From contig PBNK01000013.1 in NCBI GenBank assembly GCA_002723085.1, forward strand, positions 119,968 through 183,967: a stretch of DNA of 64,000 bases, read 5' to 3'. How positions within the stretch are numbered: the first letter of the stretch is position 1; each line of letters starts with the position of its first letter. The notes under the pieces are model-generated. The model saw nothing but the letters and a program-made list of their open reading frames with translations. It searched no databases and was not told where the DNA came from. Position numbers and translations under genes: made by a program. This stretch comes from Crocinitomicaceae bacterium. Lineage in GTDB: Bacteria; Bacteroidota; Bacteroidia; Flavobacteriales_D; Parvicellaceae. Of this stretch, positions 34,650 to 43,560 are shown one piece after another.

Positions 34650-34711
34650 TGAAATCATCAAATAGCTTTTATTATTTTTCGCTGTGTAAAATCCCTCAAA
34701 AGGATTTGATC

Positions 34712-34739
34712 AAAAGAAATCCGGAGTGATATTTCTTTT
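34712..34739 (+). terminator. Hairpin after the DUF6089-like gene
   Basis: AAAAGAAAT / ATTTCTTTT (9 bp) around a 10-base loop, ending in a T-rich run. A second small stem (AAATCC / GGATTT, 34689-34707) precedes it. It separates this gene from the aromatic degradation operon. Confidence 0.55.
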
Positions 34740-34749
34740 CTTTCCTAAC

Positions 34750-34757
34750 TAATTTTG
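34750..34757 (+). promoter_or_regulatory. -7 box before hmgA
   Basis: TAATTTTG, exact TAnnTTTG, 51 bases before the hmgA ATG. No TTG at the usual -33 distance; an activator may be needed. Confidence 0.4.
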
Positions 34758-34808
34758 GGATTATTACTTCTCTTTTTTTATCTTATTACACTTAAAATTT
34801 AATTTACT

Positions 34809-35966
34809 ATGCCTAGGTACCATCAACTTGGTAATATTCCTCATAAAAGACATACCGTTTTTAAAAAAAAAGACGGAAACATACATTTTGAACAATTATT
34901 CGGAACCATTGGTTTTGACGGAATGTCATCTTTACTTTATCATTTGCATCCCCCAACGATGGTAAATGAAATTCTATCAAAAAAAGACGTAACTCCAAAA
35001 GTTGCTGTAAAAAAAAACATGCAAATGAGAGCTCTAAAGGGGTTTGATGTTCCCTCTTTTCATGATTTACTTGATTCTAGAATTCCTGTTTTAACCAACA
35101 ATGATGTAACATTGCTTTTAGCAAGACCTAAAAACAAAAGTGAAAAATATTTCTATAAAAATGTTGATGCTGACGAAGTGATTTTTATTCATGAAGGATC
35201 AGGAACATTAAAAAGTTTGCTTGGTAATATTGAATTTTCTTATGGAGATTACCTTGTTATTCCTAGGGGAATGATTTATAAAATGGAATTTAAAGACTCT
35301 AAGAATCGACATTTCATAACTGAGTCAACACATCCTATATATACCCCTAAAAGATATAGAAACTGGTTTGGGCAACTTTTAGAACACTCTCCTTTCTGTG
35401 AAAGGGATTTAAGAGTGCCAACTCATTTAGAAACTCATGATGAAAAAGGAGAGTTTATAATTAAAATAAAAAAAGAAGGTATTCTTTATGAATATAGCTA
35501 CGCTTCTCATCCATTTGATGTTGCTGGTTGGGATGGGTACAATTATCCATATGCATTTTCTATTCATGATTTTGAACCTATCACAGGAAGGGTACATCAA
35601 CCACCTCCAGTTCATCAAACTTTTGAAACTCCGGCTTTTGTAATTTGTTCTTTTTGTCCCAGAATTTACGACTATCATCCTCAAGCAATACCAGCACCAT
35701 ATAATCATAGCAACATAGACTCTGACGAAGTATTGTACTATGTTGATGGTGATTTTATGAGCAGAAATGACATCTCTAAAGGCCAAATAACATTACACCC
35801 TGCGGGGATTCCTCATGGGCCTCATCCTGGTGCATACGAAAGAAGCATTGGTAAAAAAGAAACCTTAGAATTGGCTGTAATGGTTGATACATTTAAGCCA
35901 TTACAACTTACAGAACAAGCCTTAAATATAGAAGTGAAAAATTATTATAAATCTTGGATTCATTAA
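34809..35966 (+). CDS. hmgA: Homogentisate 1,2-dioxygenase
   Basis: 385 residues, cupin fold. MPRYHQLGNIPHKRHTVF is the usual start of the bacterial form. The iron site region PYNHSNIDSDEVLYYVDGDF and GIPHGPHPG carries the expected His and Glu ligands. It opens the ring of homogentisate to maleylacetoacetate in tyrosine and phenylalanine breakdown. First gene of a six-gene run; hpd follows after 22 bases. The next enzymes (isomerase and fumarylacetoacetase) are not in the window. Confidence 0.93.
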   Translation: MPRYHQLGNIPHKRHTVFKKKDGNIHFEQLFGTIGFDGMSSLLYHLHPPTMVNEILSKKDVTPKVAVKKNMQMRALKGFDVPSFHDLLDSRIPVLTNNDVTLLLARPKNKSEKYFYKNVDADEVIFIHEGSGTLKSLLGNIEFSYGDYLVIPRGMIYKMEFKDSKNRHFITESTHPIYTPKRYRNWFGQLLEHSPFCERDLRVPTHLETHDEKGEFIIKIKKEGILYEYSYASHPFDVAGWDGYNYPYAFSIHDFEPITGRVHQPPPVHQTFETPAFVICSFCPRIYDYHPQAIPAPYNHSNIDSDEVLYYVDGDFMSRNDISKGQITLHPAGIPHGPHPGAYERSIGKKETLELAVMVDTFKPLQLTEQALNIEVKNYYKSWIH

Positions 35967-35988
35967 TAGTGATTATAAAAAAGGAATT

Positions 35989-37146
35989 ATGAAAGAAATT
36001 AAAAACGTTGATTACGGATTAGAAAAAATTTTTAAAGGTGCTAAAGATTTTTTACCTCTTTTAGGAACTGATTATGTAGAATTTTATGTTGGAAATGCAA
36101 AACAAGCTGCACACTTTTATAAAACAGCCTTTGGATTCCAATCATTTGCCTACAAAGGATTAGAAACAGGAAGCAAAGATTCTGTTTCATATGTGCTAAA
36201 ACAAGATAAAATCAGATTAGTATTAACTACTCCATTAAATTCTAAATCCACTATAAATGATCATATCGTAAAACATGGAGATGGGGTTAAAGTGGTTGCG
36301 CTATGGGTAGATGATGCCAGAAAAGCATACCAAGAAACAACAAGTAGAGGAGCTAAACCTTATATGGAACCAACTGTTGAAACTGACAATGATGGTGAAG
36401 TAATTAGAGCGGGAATCTATACATACGGGGAGACCGTTCATATGTTTGTTGAAAGAAAAAACTACAACGGTACATTTATGCCTGGTTTTAAAAAGTGGGA
36501 ATCAGACTATAATCCTGAAGGAGTTGGTTTAAAATACATTGACCACATGGTTGGAAATGTTGGATGGGGGGAAATGAATACTTGGGTAAAATGGTATGAA
36601 GATGTAATGGGCTTTGAAAACTTCCTTTCTTTTGATGATACTCAAATTCATACCGAGTATTCCGCACTCATGAGTAAAGTAATGAGTAATGGTAATGGAA
36701 GAATAAAGTTTCCTATTAACGAGCCTGCAGAGGGAATAAAGCGTTCACAAATTGAAGAGTATTTAGATTTTTATGAAGGTTCTGGGGTTCAGCATATAGC
36801 TGTAGCTACCAATGACATTATTGGCACAATTACAGAAATGAGAAAAAGAGGGGTAGAATTTTTAAGCACACCACCTGATGAATATTATAAAGCGGTTCCT
36901 TTACGATTAGATGAGCATAATCATGAATTAAAAGAAGATATTGAAACCCTTCAGGGCTTAGGGATTATGATTGATGCTGATGAAGAAGGTTATTTGTTGC
37001 AAATTTTCACCAAACCTGTTGAAGATCGTCCAACACTTTTCTTTGAAATCATCCAAAGAATGGGAGCTCTTGGTTTTGGAGCTGGAAATTTTAAAGCTTT
37101 ATTCGAGTCCATAGAACGGGAACAACAAAAAAGGGGAACCCTATAA
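35989..37146 (+). CDS. hpd: 4-hydroxyphenylpyruvate dioxygenase
   Basis: 385 residues with two vicinal-oxygen-chelate repeats. The C-terminal repeat holds the Fe(II) ligands: His in YIDHMVGNV, His in SGVQHIAVAT and Glu in LFFEIIQRMG. It makes homogentisate from 4-hydroxyphenylpyruvate, the substrate of the adjacent hmgA product. The stop overlaps the next ATG by one base. Confidence 0.95.
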   Translation: MKEIKNVDYGLEKIFKGAKDFLPLLGTDYVEFYVGNAKQAAHFYKTAFGFQSFAYKGLETGSKDSVSYVLKQDKIRLVLTTPLNSKSTINDHIVKHGDGVKVVALWVDDARKAYQETTSRGAKPYMEPTVETDNDGEVIRAGIYTYGETVHMFVERKNYNGTFMPGFKKWESDYNPEGVGLKYIDHMVGNVGWGEMNTWVKWYEDVMGFENFLSFDDTQIHTEYSALMSKVMSNGNGRIKFPINEPAEGIKRSQIEEYLDFYEGSGVQHIAVATNDIIGTITEMRKRGVEFLSTPPDEYYKAVPLRLDEHNHELKEDIETLQGLGIMIDADEEGYLLQIFTKPVEDRPTLFFEIIQRMGALGFGAGNFKALFESIEREQQKRGTL

Positions 37147-38105
37147 TGCAGGAATTAATTCAAGAAATCATATTAAAACTTGAGTCTGAAGGACAAAATC
37201 CACAAACTCACTTTGAAGGGATGCTTTACAGCAAGCCCATGAATTATTGGGATTATATTCAAACCGATGCGCTTATAAACCTTCAAACACAAAGAACAAA
37301 TTTACCTGATGAATTAATATTTATAATGTATCATCAGATAAATGAATTGCTTTTTAAAATGATTTTATGGGAAATTGAACAAGTAGCATTTCACGATAGT
37401 CTAAATGCTGAGTTTTTTAGTTCTAGACTAGACAGGGTTAGTCGTTATTTTGACCTACTTTCTGGTTCCTTTAAAATAATGGGAGACGGAATGGAGGTGG
37501 CACAGTATATGAAATTTAGGAACACATTGGCTCCAGCAAGCGGATTCCAAAGTGCACAATACAGAATGATTGAATTTGCAAGTACAGAATTAATTAACCT
37601 TATTGACCATCGTTTCAGAAATTCCATAAATAGAAATACTCCTTTTAAGCATGCTTTTAATCATCTATATTGGCAAGCTGCCGGGAAAGACCATAAAACT
37701 GGAAAAAAATCTACTTTAATAACCTTATTTGAAGAAAAGTATATGGATACTTTTATTAGGTTTATGAAAGATTATAATACTAGAAACCTTTGGTCAATTT
37801 TTAAAAGTTTACCAGAAAAAGAAAGAAAAAACTTAAACTTAGTTAACTCTCTGAGACATTATGACCACACTGTAAATGTGTCATGGGTCATGGAACATTA
37901 TAACGCAGCTTCTAAATATTTAGAAAGTGGGAAAAAATCTGCAGAAGCTACTGGTGGAAGTGAATGGCAAAAATACATGCACCCAAAATATCAAAGAAGA
38001 GTATTTTTCCCTGAGCTATGGACTACAGATGAATTTAAAAATTGGGGTGAACAAAACTTAGAAAAACACAAGATTCTAAGTAATTTAGATGAAATTAATA
38101 TTTGA
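37146..38105 (+). CDS. kynA: Tryptophan 2,3-dioxygenase
   Basis: 319 residues. [47 protein letters not shown] is the TDO signature, with the distal His in [20 protein letters not shown] holds the probable proximal heme His. It opens the indole ring of tryptophan to N-formylkynurenine, the first step of the kynurenine route. It is embedded between tyrosine and phenylacetate genes and overlaps paaA by 17 bases. Confidence 0.93.
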   Translation: MQELIQEIILKLESEGQNPQTHFEGMLYSKPMNYWDYIQTDALINLQTQRTNLPDELIFIMYHQINELLFKMILWEIEQVAFHDSLNAEFFSSRLDRVSRYFDLLSGSFKIMGDGMEVAQYMKFRNTLAPASGFQSAQYRMIEFASTELINLIDHRFRNSINRNTPFKHAFNHLYWQAAGKDHKTGKKSTLITLFEEKYMDTFIRFMKDYNTRNLWSIFKSLPEKERKNLNLVNSLRHYDHTVNVSWVMEHYNAASKYLESGKKSAEATGGSEWQKYMHPKYQRRVFFPELWTTDEFKNWGEQNLEKHKILSNLDEINI

Positions 38106-39051
38106 AAAAATGGATGATCCTAAAAAACTTGCTGAATTTCAAGAAAAAATTGATGCTGATATAAAAATTGAGCCAAGAGATTGGATGCCTGAAAAATATC
38201 GACAAAATTTGATTCGTCAAATTTCACAACATGCCCATTCTGAAATCATAGGCATGCAACCTGAAAAAAATTGGTTAACACGAGCCCCAAGCATTCGTGC
38301 GAAAAAAATATTAATGGCGAAAATTCAAGATGAGGCAGGTCATGGGTTATATTTATATTGTGCTGCAGAAACTTTAGGAGTTTCACGTGAACAAGTTTTA
38401 AATCTTTTACACGAAGGAAAAGCAAAATACTCAAGTGTTTTTAATTATCCAGCTATTACGTGGGCAGATATGGGTGCTATTGGCTGGTTGGTTGACGGTG
38501 CCGCTATTGTAAATCAGGTTTCTTTACAGGGCACCTCTTATGGGCCATATTCGAGAGCAATGGTTAAAATTTGCATGGAAGAAAGCTTTCATCAAAGACA
38601 AGGTTATGAAGTTGTTGTTTCTTTAGCAAAGGGAACACCTGAACAAAAACAAATGGCCCAAGATGCTTTAAATAGGTGGTGGTGGCCCTCTGTTATGATG
38701 TTTGGACCACATGATGCTGAAAGCGCTCATTCAAATCAATCCTTAAAATGGAAAATTAAACGAGAATCAAATGACGAACTTAGACAACGTTTTATTGATA
38801 AAACCATTCATCAAGGAGAAATTTTAGGCCTTACATTTCCAGATCCAGATTTAAAATGGAATGAATCAACAGGCCATTATGATTACGGGAAAATTGATTG
38901 GGATGAATTTTGGAATGTAGTTAAAGGCAATGGCCCTGGAAATAAACAAAGGCTTAATCATAATATTGCAGCTCATGAAGATGGACAATGGGTAAGAGAA
39001 GCTGCTATAGCTTATGCTGATAAAATAAATTCAAAAACAAAAACTGCATAG
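38089..39051 (+). CDS. paaA: Phenylacetyl-CoA epoxidase subunit PaaA (catalytic)
   Basis: 320 residues; a second start at 38110 ([10 protein letters not shown]) is possible and would avoid most of the overlap with kynA. Di-iron motifs are intact: DEAGHG in the first half and [11 protein letters not shown] in the second (E-x2-H type). [40 protein letters not shown] is the PaaA hallmark. It epoxidises phenylacetyl-CoA together with PaaB, C and the reductase E. Confidence 0.94.
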   Translation: MKLIFEKMDDPKKLAEFQEKIDADIKIEPRDWMPEKYRQNLIRQISQHAHSEIIGMQPEKNWLTRAPSIRAKKILMAKIQDEAGHGLYLYCAAETLGVSREQVLNLLHEGKAKYSSVFNYPAITWADMGAIGWLVDGAAIVNQVSLQGTSYGPYSRAMVKICMEESFHQRQGYEVVVSLAKGTPEQKQMAQDALNRWWWPSVMMFGPHDAESAHSNQSLKWKIKRESNDELRQRFIDKTIHQGEILGLTFPDPDLKWNESTGHYDYGKIDWDEFWNVVKGNGPGNKQRLNHNIAAHEDGQWVREAAIAYADKINSKTKTA

Positions 39052-39053
39052 AT

Positions 39054-39344
39054 ATGAGTGAAGACAATCAAGGCATATTATGGGAAGTTTTTTTACAACC
39101 AAAACCTGGAAGGCCATTTAAACATGTAGGAAGTTTACATGCATATGATAAAAAAATGGCTATGACTTCTGCAAGAGATTTATATACAAGAAGAGGTGAA
39201 GGAAAAGGAATTTGGCTAGTAAAATCACAAGATATTGTATCCTCACATCCTGAAGATGGTGAAGCTTTTTTTGACCCATCAAATGACAAAGTTTATAGAC
39301 ACCCTACTTTTTATAGCATCCCTGATGGGGTAAAACACATTTAA
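39054..39344 (+). CDS. paaB: Phenylacetyl-CoA epoxidase subunit PaaB
   Basis: 96 residues, normal length. ILWEVFLQPKPGRPFKHVGSLHAYDKKMAMTSARDLYTRRGEG is diagnostic. PaaB is the small structural subunit that bridges PaaAC dimers. It lies 2 bases after paaA and 1 before paaC. Confidence 0.94.
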   Translation: MSEDNQGILWEVFLQPKPGRPFKHVGSLHAYDKKMAMTSARDLYTRRGEGKGIWLVKSQDIVSSHPEDGEAFFDPSNDKVYRHPTFYSIPDGVKHI

Positions 39345-39345
39345 A

Positions 39346-40101
39346 ATGAATCATAACTTATTTAATTATTGTCTTCAACTTGGTGATACATCCCTTATTC
39401 TTAGTCATAGAATTGCAGAATATTGCAGCAAAGCCCCTCATTTGGAAGAAGATTTAGCTATCACTAATGTTGGGCTTGATTTACTAGGTCAAGCAGAAAG
39501 TTTTCTAAAATATGCTGCTGAAATTAAAAATGATGGGACGAATGAAGATGATTTGGCTTACAGAAGAAAAGAAAAAGATTTCAAATCTATTCATCTAAGT
39601 GAAATTCCTAATTTTGATTTCGCTTTTATTATAACTAGACAATTCTTAATTGATGCTTATAATTCTCTTTTGTTTTCTAAACTTTCAGAATCAAATGATG
39701 AAACCATAAGTGGTATAGCTAAAAAATCCATTAAAGAAATTAGATATCATCTTCAAAGAAGCAAAGAGTGGATTATTCGTCTTGGACAAGGAACAAACGA
39801 AAGCAACAAACGCATTCAAAATGCCATTGATGAATTATGGATGTATACAAACGAATTGTTTTATGATTCTGAATCAGAAATAGAACTTTCTAAGGAAGGT
39901 ACTGCTACATTAAGCAGTGCCTTAGAGAAAGAATGGCGTAATATTACTTCCAGAACCATTTTAGAAGCTGGTCTATCTGTTCCAGAAAACATTCATTATT
40001 CATTACAATATGGAAAAGATGGGATTCATACTGAACATCTTGGCTATTTACTTGCTGAGATGCAACACTTACCCCTCCTTTACCCTGATGCTAAATGGTA
40101 A
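39346..40101 (+). CDS. paaC: Phenylacetyl-CoA epoxidase subunit PaaC (structural)
   Basis: 251 residues. LFNYCLQLGDTSLILSHRIAEYCSKAPHLEEDLAITNVGLDLLGQAE and the C-terminal EHLGYLLAEMQHLPLLYPDAKW match PaaC, the ferritin-like partner of PaaA. The operon stops here: paaD and the reductase paaE, which usually follow, are absent; a glycosyltransferase gene begins 12 bases later. Confidence 0.92.
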   Translation: MNHNLFNYCLQLGDTSLILSHRIAEYCSKAPHLEEDLAITNVGLDLLGQAESFLKYAAEIKNDGTNEDDLAYRRKEKDFKSIHLSEIPNFDFAFIITRQFLIDAYNSLLFSKLSESNDETISGIAKKSIKEIRYHLQRSKEWIIRLGQGTNESNKRIQNAIDELWMYTNELFYDSESEIELSKEGTATLSSALEKEWRNITSRTILEAGLSVPENIHYSLQYGKDGIHTEHLGYLLAEMQHLPLLYPDAKW

Positions 40102-40113
40102 AATATAACTTTT

Positions 40114-40878
40114 ATGAAAGTTAAATTATCTGGTGTAATAATAACCTATAATGAAGAAGCTAAAATAAAAAACTGCATAGAATCATTAGAGCCAGTATGT
40201 GATGAAATTTTAGTAGTTGATTCATTTTCTACAGATAAAACTAAAGAGATATGTGAATCCAAAAATGTAACGTTTTTGACTAATGAGTTTTTAGGACATA
40301 TTGAACAAAAAAATTTTGCTAAATCAATGGCTAAATACAATTATATCATTTCATTAGATGCTGATGAAGTATTAGATGAAAATGCTCAAGAATCTGTATT
40401 GAAAATTAAAGAAAATTGGACTGAAAAAGGTTATTATTTTAATCGTTTAAATAATTATTGTGGCAAATGGATTAGATATGGCAGTTGGTATCCTGATTTA
40501 AAATTGCGTCTTTGGGATAGACGATTAGGTTCATGGGGTGGGATAAATCCTCACGATGAATTTAAATTCAAAAATGCCACAAAAGCAAAGACATTGAATG
40601 GATATATCTTACACTATACTGCTGATAATAAAGAGCAATATAAAAAGCAAATGGAATATTTTAGCGATATAGCAGCAAAGGCTTATTATGCAAAAAACAA
40701 AAAATCCTCTTTACTAAAAATAATTTTTAATCCACTATTTAGGTTTTTAAGAGACTATATATTTAAACTTGGTATTCTTGATGGAGCAGAAGGTCTTCAA
40801 GTTTGTAAAGCAACTGCATACGGGACCTATTTAAAATATGTTCAACTAAAAAAAATGAACAAGTTGAAAAACTCATGA
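40114..40878 (+). CDS. Family 2 glycosyltransferase, WaaE/KdtX-like
   Basis: 254 residues. LSGVIITYNEEAKIKNCIESLEPVCDEILVVDSFSTDKT followed by YIISLDADEVLDENAQ and YGSWYPDLKLRLWDRRLGSWGG match the lipopolysaccharide core glycosyltransferases of the WaaE type. It probably adds a sugar to the lipid A core. Its placement directly after paaC looks accidental and not functional. Confidence 0.85.
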   Translation: MKVKLSGVIITYNEEAKIKNCIESLEPVCDEILVVDSFSTDKTKEICESKNVTFLTNEFLGHIEQKNFAKSMAKYNYIISLDADEVLDENAQESVLKIKENWTEKGYYFNRLNNYCGKWIRYGSWYPDLKLRLWDRRLGSWGGINPHDEFKFKNATKAKTLNGYILHYTADNKEQYKKQMEYFSDIAAKAYYAKNKKSSLLKIIFNPLFRFLRDYIFKLGILDGAEGLQVCKATAYGTYLKYVQLKKMNKLKNS

Positions 40879-40889
40879 ATTAGTTTCCT

Positions 40890-40897
40890 TAATTTCG
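40890..40897 (+). promoter_or_regulatory. Variant -7 box before the second glycosyltransferase
   Basis: TAATTTCG differs from TAnnTTTG at one position; TTG at 40864-40866 gives a 23-base spacer. The same variant octamer is found before hppA. Confidence 0.35.
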
Positions 40898-40919
40898 CAA
40901 AGTATTTATAAAATTAATT

Positions 40920-41855
40920 ATGACTATAAGTGGCTTTACCATGTGTAAAAATGCATCTAAGCTTTACTATCCAATAAAAGCTTCTATTGAATCCATTTTA
41001 CCAATTGTTGATGAATTCATTATTGCTTTAGGAGATTCTGATGAAGACGACAACACATTAGAGCAAATTAAAAGTATAAACTCAGAAAAAATTAAAATCA
41101 TCCATACTGTTTGGGATCTTGAAAAATACCCAAGAGGAATGGAAAATGCCCATCAAACAGATATTGCTAAAGAAGCATGCTCTGGAGACTGGGTGTTTTA
41201 TTTACAAGCAGATGAAGTAGTTCATGAAGACGATTTAAATAAAATCAAAAACAGGTGTGAAGAACTAATAGATAATAAAAATATTGATGGATTATTATTT
41301 AATTACTTGCATTTTTATGGAGATTACAATCACTACAATAATGGCAGAGGTTGGTATCAAAATGAAATAAGAATTGTTAGAAATGATAAAGACATACACT
41401 CTTTTATTTCCGCTCAATCCTTCAGACGAATTCCTAATTTTGATGGCATAAGTTACAGAAAAAAAGAAGGTACAAGTAAACTTAATGTAGCTAAGTTAGA
41501 TGCAAAAATATACCATTATGGATGGGTTAGACCCCCTCATTATATGCAAAAGAAAAAAATCGCATTAGACTCTATTCATTCAAATAAAAATAGCGTAAAT
41601 GATCCGGATGTTTTTAATTATGGTCCTATTGGATGTTTAACAAAGTTTAAGCATACTCATCCAAAAGTAATGAAAGAATGGATTCTTAAATTTGACTGGG
41701 GACACTTATTGAATTACAGTAAAAAATACAACCTTAATCGTGAAAAAATGAAGCATGAAAAACTTCTTTATCGATTGATGAATAAGGTTGAGAACATTGT
41801 AAATGGAGGAAGACATTTTTTTAGCTACTCAAATTGGAATCTATTAAAAATATAA
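40920..41855 (+). CDS. GT-A glycosyltransferase family protein
   Basis: 311 residues. ISGFTMCKNASKLYYPIKASIESILPIVDEFIIALGDSDEDDNT is a GT2-like start, and DWVFYLQADEVVHEDDL supplies the metal-binding acidic cluster. GWVRPPHYMQKKK lies in the C-terminal part. The substrate is unknown. It follows the WaaE-like gene, so the two may extend the same core glycan. Confidence 0.72.
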   Translation: MTISGFTMCKNASKLYYPIKASIESILPIVDEFIIALGDSDEDDNTLEQIKSINSEKIKIIHTVWDLEKYPRGMENAHQTDIAKEACSGDWVFYLQADEVVHEDDLNKIKNRCEELIDNKNIDGLLFNYLHFYGDYNHYNNGRGWYQNEIRIVRNDKDIHSFISAQSFRRIPNFDGISYRKKEGTSKLNVAKLDAKIYHYGWVRPPHYMQKKKIALDSIHSNKNSVNDPDVFNYGPIGCLTKFKHTHPKVMKEWILKFDWGHLLNYSKKYNLNREKMKHEKLLYRLMNKVENIVNGGRHFFSYSNWNLLKI

Positions 41856-41863
41856 ATTAAAAT

Positions 41864-42448
41864 ATGAAATATAATCTTAGTGAAATATCGGATGTTATTA
41901 AAAACAGGAGAACGATTTATCCTGAATTTTATTCTTCAAGAAAAGTTCATAAAGAAATTGTTGAAAAAATTTTAAATAATGCTATATGGGCGCCAACACA
42001 TGGAAAAACACAACCTTGGAGATTTAAGGTTTTTATGGGTGATGCTAAAATGAAATTAGGTGAAAACTTAGCGTCAATATATAAAAACACTATCCCAGAG
42101 GAAAAATTCATTGAAGCAAAATTCAATAAGTTAATTGCTAGACCTTCACTATCATCTGTTGCAATTGCTGTATGCATGATAAAAGATCCAACAGATAAAA
42201 TTATGGAAATGGAAGAAGTAGAAGCGGTTGCATGTGCTATTCAGAACATGCACTTAACGGCTACGGCATATGGAATTGGAGGTTTTTGGTCTACCCCTAA
42301 AGTTATTTATTCTTCTGAAATGAATGAATTCCTTAAAATTGGCCCTAGTGATAAATGCTTAGGTATTTTTTATTTAGGGTATCCTGCAAATGAATGGCCT
42401 AGAGGCCAAAGGAAACCAATTGAATATTTAACTGAATGGCACAATTAA
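41864..42448 (+). CDS. Nitroreductase family flavoprotein
   Basis: 194 residues. RRTIYPEFYSSRKVHKEIVEKILNNAIWAPTHGKTQPWRFKVF supplies the FMN-phosphate-binding Arg and the WAPTHG variant of the usual WAPS motif; GIGGFWSTPK and LGIFYLGYPANEWPRGQRKP are in the flavin-binding second half. It is similar to YdjA-type enzymes. Substrate unknown. 8 bases after the glycosyltransferase. Confidence 0.82.
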   Translation: MKYNLSEISDVIKNRRTIYPEFYSSRKVHKEIVEKILNNAIWAPTHGKTQPWRFKVFMGDAKMKLGENLASIYKNTIPEEKFIEAKFNKLIARPSLSSVAIAVCMIKDPTDKIMEMEEVEAVACAIQNMHLTATAYGIGGFWSTPKVIYSSEMNEFLKIGPSDKCLGIFYLGYPANEWPRGQRKPIEYLTEWHN

Positions 42449-42457
42449 ACCGACCCA

Positions 42458-42814
42458 ATGGATGATATGGATGAAGGGCTTTTAAAGCTCACAAATCACA
42501 GGGAGCACCCTACAAATAAAGCCTATAAGGTTTTTCACTTCAGAATTAAAGAGCAGGCTGATTTTTTTGAAGAAAATTTAAAATCTCATGATTTATATTA
42601 TGAATCTGATATAGAAATAACTAATCGGGGTAAAATTTATCTTTTTGGAATTAGAAAAACAGATCTTAACATTGTTCAAAACCTCAATAATATTGCTATT
42701 GGGAAATTTAGAACTCCATTTATTGAAAAGAAAGTCAATCAATACATTGTAATATTTATTGGTCTAATTATTATAATTTTTGCTATTTTATCGTTCTTTA
42801 AAAATGACATTTAA
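42458..42814 (+). CDS. Small protein with C-terminal membrane anchor, unknown function
   Basis: 118 residues: a soluble ~90-residue domain (KAYKVFHFRIKEQADFFEENLKSHDLYYESD; GKIYLFGIRKTDLNIV) with an ACT- or ferredoxin-like strand and helix order, and a tail anchor (YIVIFIGLIIIIFAILSFF). No family recognised. The end overlaps the next gene by 11 bases. Confidence 0.6.
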   Translation: MDDMDEGLLKLTNHREHPTNKAYKVFHFRIKEQADFFEENLKSHDLYYESDIEITNRGKIYLFGIRKTDLNIVQNLNNIAIGKFRTPFIEKKVNQYIVIFIGLIIIIFAILSFFKNDI

Positions 42815-43559
42815 TACAAACTGTTCTCTGATTTCAATTTTATTTCTTTTAACAGGAATATTTTTTTTTAATCATGGAGCGTGTCAAATAGAAAATACAA
42901 AATTTGGGTTTACCGCAAACCCAATTGTTCCTGTTAATTATTTTGGAGCTGGTCCTTTAGAAATCAAAAATGACACGGCTAATTTAACTTTATCTTCTAA
43001 AATTGGTTATCAATTTGGAATGCTTTGGCGTTCTGATTTTAATAATGAACGTTTTAGTTTAGAAAGTGGAATAATTTATACTAGAAGAAATTTTAAAATT
43101 AAAGGGGTTTCAATGCTTGACACCATAAATTCAAGAGATTCTACTTCATTTGGATATGTAAATTACACACTTCCAATAAAAGGGTATGTATATATTCAAC
43201 TGAGTAAAAAAACATATATTTCTTCTTCGGCAGGGGTAAGTGTAGACTTTTATGCCTCAGATGTAACAACAATGGGCAAAGACGGTATAATTGCTCATTA
43301 TTCCGAAAGAGCAAGATGGATAAATGCCTCTATTATTTCTGGGCTTGGTTTTGAATGGAGAGATGATGAAAAAGGTATTTTTTATATTGGCGCTGGTGTT
43401 AATATTCCAATATCAACTATTGCAGTTACCTATTTATGGTACAATTATAACTTAACTATAAATAATAATTCTTATGAGACTAAATTTAGTCCAGAATTTT
43501 TAAAAGGAAATTTCTTGAGCCTAGATTTAAAATATTTTTTACCTACGAGTAAAAAATAA
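42804..43559 (+). CDS. Predicted outer-membrane beta-barrel protein
   Basis: 251 residues from the ATG at 42804, chosen because it begins a proper signal peptide (SLISILFLLTGIFFFNHGACQ); an upstream ATG at 42780 adds eight residues only. The body is strand-rich, with alternating aromatics (IGYQFGMLWRSDFNNERFSLESGIIYTRRNF; GNFLSLDLKYFLP), like the porin-family OMP domain of ~200 residues. No specific function. Converges on infB with 1 base between stops. Confidence 0.6.
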   Translation: MTFNTNCSLISILFLLTGIFFFNHGACQIENTKFGFTANPIVPVNYFGAGPLEIKNDTANLTLSSKIGYQFGMLWRSDFNNERFSLESGIIYTRRNFKIKGVSMLDTINSRDSTSFGYVNYTLPIKGYVYIQLSKKTYISSSAGVSVDFYASDVTTMGKDGIIAHYSERARWINASIISGLGFEWRDDEKGIFYIGAGVNIPISTIAVTYLWYNYNLTINNNSYETKFSPEFLKGNFLSLDLKYFLPTSKK

Positions 43560-43560
43560 A

